Source of the DNA: Halorientalis sp. IM1011
GTDB lineage: Archaea > Halobacteriota > Halobacteria > Halobacteriales > Haloarculaceae
NCBI RefSeq assembly: GCF_001989615.1
Contig: NZ_CP019067.1
Span: 1,612,001-1,676,000, forward strand
Direction: 5' to 3'
DNA length: 64,000 bases
Of this stretch, positions 58,725-64,000 are shown in pieces (the first letter of the stretch is position 1; each line of letters begins with the position of its first letter). The translations under genes were made by a program, and so were the position numbers. Under the pieces are notes generated by a model. It did no database searches and was not told the origin of the DNA. It was given only the letters and a program-made list of their open reading frames with translations.

Positions 58725-60329
58725 ATGAGTGCGTTGTCCCAGCGGGTCTCGGGGCGGGTGTCGAGTCCGGAACTGGCGGTGTTCGTCTCCGGCGTCGTCA
58801 GCATGGGCCTCGAAATTCTGGCCGGGCGGATGGTGGCCCCCCAGTTCGGGAGCAGCATCTACACCTGGGGGTCGATCATCGGCGTCTTCCTGGCCGCGCT
58901 GAGTCTGGGCTACTATCAGGGCGGTAAGCGGGCGAGCCGGCGGGCGACCGAGGATCGGCTCGTCCGAATCCTGCTCGCGACGGGTGCGTTCGTCGCCGTG
59001 GTAATCCTGGCGGGCGACCTGTTGATCGCGGGGCTGTCGGGGTTCCCGCTGCCGCCTCGCTTCGCCTCGCTGCCCGCGGTGACGGTCCTCTTTGGCCCGC
59101 CCACCTACCTGCTGGGCTTTATCAGCCCCTACGGGGCCGAACTGTCGCGGAAGGAGAGCAAGGGCGAGGCCTCCGGGCACGTCTACGCGGTCGGGACCAT
59201 CGGGAGCATCGTCGGCGCGTTCGGCTGTACCTTCCTGTTGATTCCGTCGCTTTCGGTGTCGATGATCGGGCTGGTCTTCGGCCTCCTGCTGGTGGTCACG
59301 TCGCTTTTCATCCTCGCGCCGTCGTTCCCGCGGCGGACGGTGCTGGCGACGGCCTTCGTCGCCGTGTTGCTCGTGGGAGCCGTCGCCGTCCCCTCGGCGG
59401 GCTACTCCGTCCGCGGGGAGACCGTCTACCAGACCCAGACGCCCTATCAGGAGCTCGTCGTCGCCGATGCCGGCGACACCCGAACGCTCTATCTGGACGG
59501 CCAGCCCCACAGCGCGATGGACCTGTCGGAGCCGAACCGCCACGTCTTCGATTACACCCGCTACTTCCACGTGCCCTTCCTGATGACCGACTGGGCGAAC
59601 GAGAGCACGAGCGCGCCGCACCAGTCGGGCGACATCGACCGCGTGCTGTTCATCGGCGGGGGCGGGTTCACCGGCCCCAAGCGGTTCGTGAACGACTACA
59701 ACGCCACCGTCGACGTGGTGGAGATCGACCCCGAGGTGATCCGCGTCGCGAAGGAACGGTTCCGCGTCGAGGAGGGGCCGAACATGAACGTCTACAACGC
59801 CGAGGGTCGGGAGTTCCTCCGGAACACCGACCACGAGTACGACCTGATCGTGCTGGACGCCTACAAGAAGGACAAGGTGCCCTTCCAGCTGACCACCCGG
59901 GAGTTCATGCAGTTGACGTCCGATCGGCTCGACGAGGACGGCGTCCTGCTGGCGAACGTCATCTCCGCGCCGACGGGGCCGGCCTCGCAGTTCTACCGCG
60001 CGGAGTACAAGACGATGAACGAGGTGTACCCGCAGGTGTACAGTTTCCCGACGAGCGGCGGCTCGGTCGTCCAGAACATCGAGGTGGTCGCGACCAAATC
60101 TGACCGGCGACTCACCGAGGAGCAACTTCAGGCGCGCAACGAACGGCGGGACATCGGCATCGACCTCTCGACGGAGGTCGACGACTACCAGGCCGAGGTC
60201 GAGACCGGTGACGTGCCGGTGCTCACCGACGACAAGGCACCGGTCGACGCGCTGCTGGAGCCGATGGCCGGCCAGCGGTACGTCGTCTCCCAGACCGGGT
60301 CGAACGGGACCGTCGCGGGCGCGGGCTAA
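58725..60329 (+). CDS. Membrane-fused spermidine synthase-like protein
   Basis: A 534-residue protein in two parts. Residues 1-225 are membrane spans (VFVSGVVSMGLEILAGRMVAPQFGSSIYTWGSIIGVFLAALSLGYYQGG...), the polytopic module often fused to SpeE-like domains. Residues 235-534 are a Rossmann SAM/decarboxy-SAM-binding domain: VLFIGGGGFTGPKRFV, VDVVEIDPEVIRVAKERF, EGREFLRNTDHEYDLIVLDAYKKDKVPFQLTTREF. True spermidine synthase would transfer aminopropyl groups; fused forms are of uncertain chemistry. The first ATG at 58725 gives MSALSQRVSGRVSSPELAV. Confidence 0.9.
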   Translation: MSALSQRVSGRVSSPELAVFVSGVVSMGLEILAGRMVAPQFGSSIYTWGSIIGVFLAALSLGYYQGGKRASRRATEDRLVRILLATGAFVAVVILAGDLLIAGLSGFPLPPRFASLPAVTVLFGPPTYLLGFISPYGAELSRKESKGEASGHVYAVGTIGSIVGAFGCTFLLIPSLSVSMIGLVFGLLLVVTSLFILAPSFPRRTVLATAFVAVLLVGAVAVPSAGYSVRGETVYQTQTPYQELVVADAGDTRTLYLDGQPHSAMDLSEPNRHVFDYTRYFHVPFLMTDWANESTSAPHQSGDIDRVLFIGGGGFTGPKRFVNDYNATVDVVEIDPEVIRVAKERFRVEEGPNMNVYNAEGREFLRNTDHEYDLIVLDAYKKDKVPFQLTTREFMQLTSDRLDEDGVLLANVISAPTGPASQFYRAEYKTMNEVYPQVYSFPTSGGSVVQNIEVVATKSDRRLTEEQLQARNERRDIGIDLSTEVDDYQAEVETGDVPVLTDDKAPVDALLEPMAGQRYVVSQTGSNGTVAGAG

Positions 60330-60330
60330 C

Positions 60331-60525
60331 TCAGTGCCGGGCTGGGACGTCCCTGGAGGCGACGTGGTAGAGGCGGACGAGGACGACGCCGAGGACGAGC
60401 GCGCCGAGGACGCCGAGCAGGACGCCGGCAACGGGGCTGACGAACTCGTAGAGAGCGGCGGCCGCGACGAAATCGACCACGGAGAGCGGGAGGGCACGCA
60501 GGGCAGGGCGGAGGGGCGACGCCAT
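60331..60525 (-). CDS. Small two-span membrane protein
   Basis: A 64-residue protein (MASPLRPALRALPLSVVDF), with spans FVAAAALYEFVSPVAGVLLGVLGALVLGVVLVRLY and a short polar end (HVASRDVPARH). Its stop is 1 base from the end of the convergent spermidine-synthase-like gene. AT-rich DNA upstream (TTTATGAGACC on this strand, about 60548-60560) could provide its promoter. No family is recognised; length and composition support a real membrane gene. Confidence 0.55.
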   Translation of the reverse strand: MASPLRPALRALPLSVVDFVAAAALYEFVSPVAGVLLGVLGALVLGVVLVRLYHVASRDVPARH

Positions 60526-60631
60526 TACGTGAATCGTCGCCGGACGGTCTCATAAATCTCCTTTATTGACAAACAGGCGTTGTAGTTATCGGGTACTTGC
60601 GGGACGGCTTCGGAGTAGTGTCGGCGCTCGC

Positions 60632-61363
60632 TCAGTCGGCGTACGTCGGTCGTTCGGTGTAGTCGATCGGGTCGCGGACGCCGCAGTTCTGGAAGGCTTC
60701 GAGTCGGAACGCGCAGGCATCGCAGGTGCCACAGGCCGGTGACTCCTCGCGGTAGCAGCTCCATGTCAGTTCGTAGGGCACGCCCAGTTCGAGGCCGCGC
60801 TCGGCGATGTCGGTCTTGGACCACTCGACGAACGGAGCGACGAGGTCGATCTCCGTGTCGGGTTTGGTGCCGGCGTCGATCACGCGCTGGAACGTGTCGA
60901 AGAATTCCGGGCGGCAGTCCGGATACCCCGAAAAGTCCTCGCTGTGAGCGCCGATGAAGACGGCCTCGCAGTCGGTGGCCTCGGCGTAGGAGACGGCCAT
61001 CGCGAGCAGGTTCGCGTTCCGGAAGGGGACGTAGGAGGTCGGAATCTCGTCGCTGTCGGGATCGGCGTCGGCAACCTCGATCCCGTCGTCGGTGAGGCTG
61101 GACGCGCCGATAGCGGCGAGGTGGCCGGTCTCGACGTGGAGGAAGTCGGCGGCGTCGACCTCGGCGGCCAGTTCCTCGGCGCACTCCCGTTCCCTGTCCT
61201 CGGTCTCCTGGCCGTAGGAGGTGTGCAACAGGTACGGGTCGTAGCCGCGGTCGATGGCCTCGTAGACGGCGGTCGCGCTGTCCATCCCGCCGGAGACGAG
61301 GATCACGGCGCGGCGGTCGTCGTCGGTCGATGCGTCGGTGTCGGTGTGAGTCTCTCGGGTCAT
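60632..61363 (-). CDS. queC: 7-cyano-7-deazaguanine synthase QueC
   Basis: A 243-residue enzyme that converts 7-carboxy-7-deazaguanine to preQ0 with ATP and ammonia, for archaeosine in tRNA. The PP-loop SGGMDS is at 24-29 (VILVSGGMDSATAVY). The C-terminal zinc site is in WSCYREESPACGTCDACAFRLEAF. FRNANLLAMAVSYAEATDC is another family block. It is the last gene of queD-queE-queC; its ATG at 61363 is 2 bases downstream of the queE stop. Confidence 0.96.
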   Translation of the reverse strand: MTRETHTDTDASTDDDRRAVILVSGGMDSATAVYEAIDRGYDPYLLHTSYGQETEDRERECAEELAAEVDAADFLHVETGHLAAIGASSLTDDGIEVADADPDSDEIPTSYVPFRNANLLAMAVSYAEATDCEAVFIGAHSEDFSGYPDCRPEFFDTFQRVIDAGTKPDTEIDLVAPFVEWSKTDIAERGLELGVPYELTWSCYREESPACGTCDACAFRLEAFQNCGVRDPIDYTERPTYAD

Positions 61364-61365
61364 AC

Positions 61366-62175
61366 TCAGGTTCCGGGTGCGTCGTTCCAGAGATCGACGT
61401 GGAGGCGGGGCGTGTAGCGGTAGCCTCGATCGAGCGCCAGTTCGGCGACGGTCTCGCGGGTCTCGTCCAGCGCCTCGCGGGTCGTACCCTCGGGCATCAA
61501 CAGGACGTCGCTGTCGGGGACGGTCGCGTCGGCGGCGTCGCGGACGCGGTCGACCAGCCGGTCGATCTCGGCCATATCGTCGGGGCCGGTGACGACGAAT
61601 TTGAGTTGGGTATCGTAGGTCTCGACCAGTCGAGCCAGCGCGTCCAGATCGAGCCGGTCGGCCTCGTGGCGCTCCGCAGCGGCGGGATCGACGGGTTCGC
61701 CGTCCGGCCGGATCGATCCCTCGTCCTCGCCGATCAGGTCGGCCGAGGGTGTACTGCTCGCCAGTTTCGGGCTGACGCTCGCGAGGTCGATCGGGGCGTC
61801 CCGGAAGATGGTCCCGTTGGTCTCGACGGTGGTGTGGTAGCCCGCGGCGTCGAGACGTTCGAGCAGCGTCACCGACTCCTCGTGCAGGAGCGGTTCACCG
61901 CCCGTGAGGACGACGTGGTCGGCGTCGAACGCCTCGACTTCCGCCACGATCTCGTCCATATCGAACCAGGCGTGGGACGGCTCCCAGGAGGTGTGATAGG
62001 AGTCACAGAACCAGCACCGGAGGTTACAGCCGCTGGTACGGACGAACACGGACGGGACGCCCGCGAGCCGTCCCTCGCCCTGCAACGAGTGGAACAGTTC
62101 GTTGATCGGGAGCGCTGTCTCGGTGTCGGGTGGCGATTCGGCCGCGTCGCCATCGGGATCAGCGTCGACTGGCAT
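61366..62175 (-). CDS. queE: 7-carboxy-7-deazaguanine synthase QueE (radical SAM)
   Basis: A 269-residue radical SAM enzyme that contracts the ring of 6-carboxytetrahydropterin to 7-carboxy-7-deazaguanine. The cluster motif CxxxCxxC is Cys50, Cys54, Cys57 (SGCNLRCWFCDSYHTSWE). HSLQGEGRLAGVPSVFVRTSG and VLTGGEPLLHEE are family hallmarks. ATG 62175 overlaps the queD stop (TGATG) by one base. A ~22-residue acidic N-terminal extension is haloarchaeal-like. Confidence 0.96.
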   Translation of the reverse strand: MPVDADPDGDAAESPPDTETALPINELFHSLQGEGRLAGVPSVFVRTSGCNLRCWFCDSYHTSWEPSHAWFDMDEIVAEVEAFDADHVVLTGGEPLLHEESVTLLERLDAAGYHTTVETNGTIFRDAPIDLASVSPKLASSTPSADLIGEDEGSIRPDGEPVDPAAAERHEADRLDLDALARLVETYDTQLKFVVTGPDDMAEIDRLVDRVRDAADATVPDSDVLLMPEGTTREALDETRETVAELALDRGYRYTPRLHVDLWNDAPGT

Positions 62176-62636
62176 CAGTAACTGGCACAGAGTTCGCCGG
62201 TCTCGGCCACCTCGACGGCCACCTCCGAGACCGTCTCGGGGAGGCGGTCTTCGAGGCGTCGTTCGAGGACGAGGCTCATCACCTCTGCCGTGGGCGGGTG
62301 ATCGAGGACGACGAGCGCGTCGCCGTCGCCGCTGTCCTCGAAGGCCTCGACCAGCGGATCGTCCCGCTCGACGAGGAACCGATGATCCCACTCGTCGATT
62401 ACCTGGGTAATATCACCTTTGTCGACGACCCATCCCTCCTCGGTCAGTTCACCCGTGACAGTGACGCTGATCTCGTAGTTGTGGCCGTGTGGTCGCGAAC
62501 ACTTCCCGTCGTGATGACGGATACGGTGGCCCGTGCTGATGCGAATGGGACGATCCCGGCCGACGTGGAGTGTCCGCTCGCCCGCGTCGGCGAGAGCATC
62601 AGCGTCCCGTCGCTCTCCGACAGCAGTCTCGGTCAT
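62175..62636 (-). CDS. queD: 6-carboxytetrahydropterin synthase QueD
   Basis: A 153-residue tunnelling-fold enzyme that converts 7,8-dihydroneopterin triphosphate to 6-carboxytetrahydropterin. Zinc and catalytic residues are seen in STGHRIRHHDGKCSRPHGHNYEI: His37, Cys46, His50 and His52. WVVDKGDITQVIDEWDHRFLVE and HPPTAEVMSLVLERR complete the fold. First gene of the operon. ATG 62636 is 136 bases from the divergent PAS-sensor gene. The 25-residue N-terminal part before DRPIRIS is acidic and variable. Confidence 0.96.
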   Translation of the reverse strand: MTETAVGERRDADALADAGERTLHVGRDRPIRISTGHRIRHHDGKCSRPHGHNYEISVTVTGELTEEGWVVDKGDITQVIDEWDHRFLVERDDPLVEAFEDSGDGDALVVLDHPPTAEVMSLVLERRLEDRLPETVSEVAVEVAETGELCASY

Positions 62637-62772
62637 ATCTCGGTATTATCCGAGGAATACAAAAAGCTACTCACTGTCCGAGCGGTGTCGCGTCCGGCAG
62701 GCCCCGGTACACCGGTATCAGACGTGGTAATGGCGGCCAACGCTGATATACGCCAGACCCCATGTACGGACA
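62637..62772. promoter_or_regulatory. Divergent promoter region queD / PAS sensor
   Basis: GCTGATATACGCC (62744-62756, core about 62747) lies about 26 bases before ATG 62773 and is the box A of the sensor gene. For queD, TAATACC at about 62641-62650 (GGATAATACC read leftward) is close to the ATG, so the queD start may use a box further in. Confidence 0.5.
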
Positions 62773-64000
62773 ATGACCGTCCCCGAGTCGGTATCACGCG
62801 AGAGACGCCCCGACGCAACGGTCTACTGCGACGAGGGGTATCCGGCGGGGATGGAGGAGTTGCGGGCGGGACTGGAAGCGGTGTCGTCGCTATCGGTGTC
62901 AGAGGTACAGCGGCTGGCGGAGGGCCCCGTGGAGCCGGCCGACAGCCGCGTGACGCTCGTGTTCACCGATAGCGTCCCCGACGAACGGACCGTGGAGCGG
63001 GTGACGAGGCCGCCCTCGATCTGGATCACGACGGCGGCGGACGTGGTGACCGCCGGGACCGAACGCGGCGTCACGGACGTGTTCAACTGGGAGCCAGCCG
63101 ACGGCTGGGCGATGCTGGCGGCGAAACTTTACCACCGACTGGACGAGCGGACGGAAGCAGCCGCGGACGAGCGGGCGATCCCCGAGCAGGCACTCCAGCG
63201 GATCAGCGACGGGGTGCTGGCACTGGACGACGAGTTCCGTATCACCTACCTGAACAACGCGATGGCGTCGGTGTTGCGGGACGGTGACGGCGACGTTCGC
63301 GGCGATCGGTTCTGGGACCACCTCTCGCCGGACGTGACCGAGGTGCTCCGGCCGGCGCTCGAACGAGCGATGGCCGATGGCGCGACCGTCACGACCGAGG
63401 TCCAGACCCCGGAGACCGAGCAGTGGTACGAGGTGACCGCCTACCCGTCGGCGGAGGGACTGTCGCTGTACGGCCGGGAGGTGACCCAGCGCAAACAGCG
63501 CGAGGCTCAGCAGGCTCGTTACGAACACCTCGTCGAGACCGTCGGCGACGCCGTCTACATCCTGGACGAGGACGGGCGGTTCACGTTCGTCAACGACGCA
63601 CTCTGTGAGATGACGGGCTACGACCGCGAGGACCTGCTCGGCTCGTCGGTCCACGTCATCAAAGACGACGAGACCGTCGCGGAAGCCGAGGACGCGCTCC
63701 GTGACCTGCTCCGGAGACAGGACGAGCCGGGGATGCCCATCGCCAAACTCGACGTGGAACTGATCACGGGCGACGGCGACCGCGTTCCGGCGACCGACAG
63801 GATGACACTCCGTCCCCTCTCGGAGGACGGCGATTTCACCGGGACCGTCGGGACGCTCCGGGACATCAGCCGCCAGCGCCGCCGGCAGGACATCCTCGGC
63901 GGTATCCTCGCGAGCACACAGGACATGATGGCCGCGACCACGACCGACGAGGTGAGTCAGCTGGTCGTCGACACCATCCGCGAGGTCTTCGAGTTCGATC
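62773..64000 (+). CDS. PAS-PAS-GAF signalling protein (partial)
   Basis: The first 409 residues are present and the gene runs off the window. Residues 1-110 resemble a degenerate receiver-like domain (MTVPESVSRERRPDATVYCDEGYPAG...WITTAADVVTAGTERGVTDVFN). PAS 1 is at about 140-235 (RISDGVLALDDEFRITYLNNAMASVL), PAS 2 with PAC at about 255-375 (VETVGDAVYILDEDGRFTFVNDALCEMTGYDREDLLG), and a GAF domain begins at about 380 (ILGGILASTQDMMAATTTDEVSQLVV). Such proteins end in a histidine kinase or a Bat-type HTH; which one is outside the window. ATG 62773 is 26 bases after a TATA-like GATATA. Confidence 0.8.
   Translation, partial: MTVPESVSRERRPDATVYCDEGYPAGMEELRAGLEAVSSLSVSEVQRLAEGPVEPADSRVTLVFTDSVPDERTVERVTRPPSIWITTAADVVTAGTERGVTDVFNWEPADGWAMLAAKLYHRLDERTEAAADERAIPEQALQRISDGVLALDDEFRITYLNNAMASVLRDGDGDVRGDRFWDHLSPDVTEVLRPALERAMADGATVTTEVQTPETEQWYEVTAYPSAEGLSLYGREVTQRKQREAQQARYEHLVETVGDAVYILDEDGRFTFVNDALCEMTGYDREDLLGSSVHVIKDDETVAEAEDALRDLLRRQDEPGMPIAKLDVELITGDGDRVPATDRMTLRPLSEDGDFTGTVGTLRDISRQRRRQDILGGILASTQDMMAATTTDEVSQLVVDTIREVFEFD

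Noticed and set aside
1-64000. CRISPR arrays, rRNA or tRNA genes
   Set aside because: I looked for evenly spaced direct repeats, tRNA arms (GGTTCGA-type) and rRNA core sequence; none made a complete structure. The repeats found are irregular and described individually.

Overview
The window is a stretch of haloarchaeal chromosome (class Halobacteria). Three features point to this. Base composition is very GC-rich, with G/C-ending codons. Proteins are strongly acidic (Asp/Glu-rich) yet cytoplasmic in type. Start codons usually lie about 26-28 bases downstream of an AT-rich box A, as expected for leaderless haloarchaeal transcripts. Gene content agrees: Hel308 helicase next to KEOPS Cgi121, a haloarchaeal PHA (polyhydroxyalkanoate) cluster, preQ0/archaeosine genes and a PAS-type sensor. 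Genus is not determined from the sequence; a Haloarcula/Halomicrobium-like relative is a guess.

Layout. 1-6.6 kb: N-terminus of a membrane protein, a short ORF, uvrB, a small haloarchaeal protein, and two paralogous MFS transporters flanking a HEAT-repeat protein. 6.6-13.1 kb: a palindromic repeat element, a rubrerythrin-like protein, an MgtC/DUF4010 membrane protein, two divergent tandem-domain rhodaneses, an AI-2E-type permease and a methyltransferase. 13.1-24 kb: small membrane and signalling proteins, MATE exporter, ferredoxin, M48 peptidase, CheC, then hel308-cgi121 (overlapping), a membrane protein and an alpha/beta hydrolase. 24-28.7 kb: a complete PHA module, with a MaoC-type hydratase divergent from phaR-phaP-phaE-phaC and followed by a PhaB-like reductase. 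This provides monomer supply, granule proteins, autoregulator and polymerase. 28.7-39.3 kb: LOG-like protein, GCS2-family ligase, UspA, RNase H-like nuclease, GNAT, penicillin acylase, CopD-like membrane protein and leuS. 39.3-50.9 kb: a partial duplication of the leuS start, two M50 site-2-type proteases, SprT, an acyl-CoA dehydrogenase convergent with an acyl-CoA synthetase, a lactonase-like hydrolase, DUF4396, thioesterase, SDR, quinone-oxidoreductase-like and VOC proteins. 51-53.3 kb: a more AT-rich pocket with a divergent pair, a winged-helix regulator and a protein with TIR/nucleoside-deoxyribosyltransferase-like sequence features. 53.3-58 kb: old-yellow-enzyme, methyltransferase, acyl-CoA dehydrogenase, MFS. 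57.7-58.7 kb: a decayed accessory zone with an intact MarR/HTH antitoxin-like gene, a PemK-like toxin cut off by a palindromic element, and a frameshifted membrane gene. 58.7-64 kb: membrane-fused spermidine-synthase-like protein, queD-queE-queC operon, and a PAS/GAF sensor running off the end.

The most unusual structure is a family of roughly 125-bp intergenic elements (6757-6884, 29152-29311, 58126-58252). Short linkers are conserved between copies, while the hairpin stems between them differ in sequence but still pair. This pattern suggests selection for structure. Each copy lies directly at the 3' end of a gene in the same relative orientation, and one copy truncates the PemK-like toxin. 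Other leads are the ~53-bp duplication of the leuS 5' end around an AT-rich one-gene segment, the TIR/NDT-like locus, and a helix-hairpin-helix tail on PhaC. All functional calls rest on reading the translations; no database search was possible.
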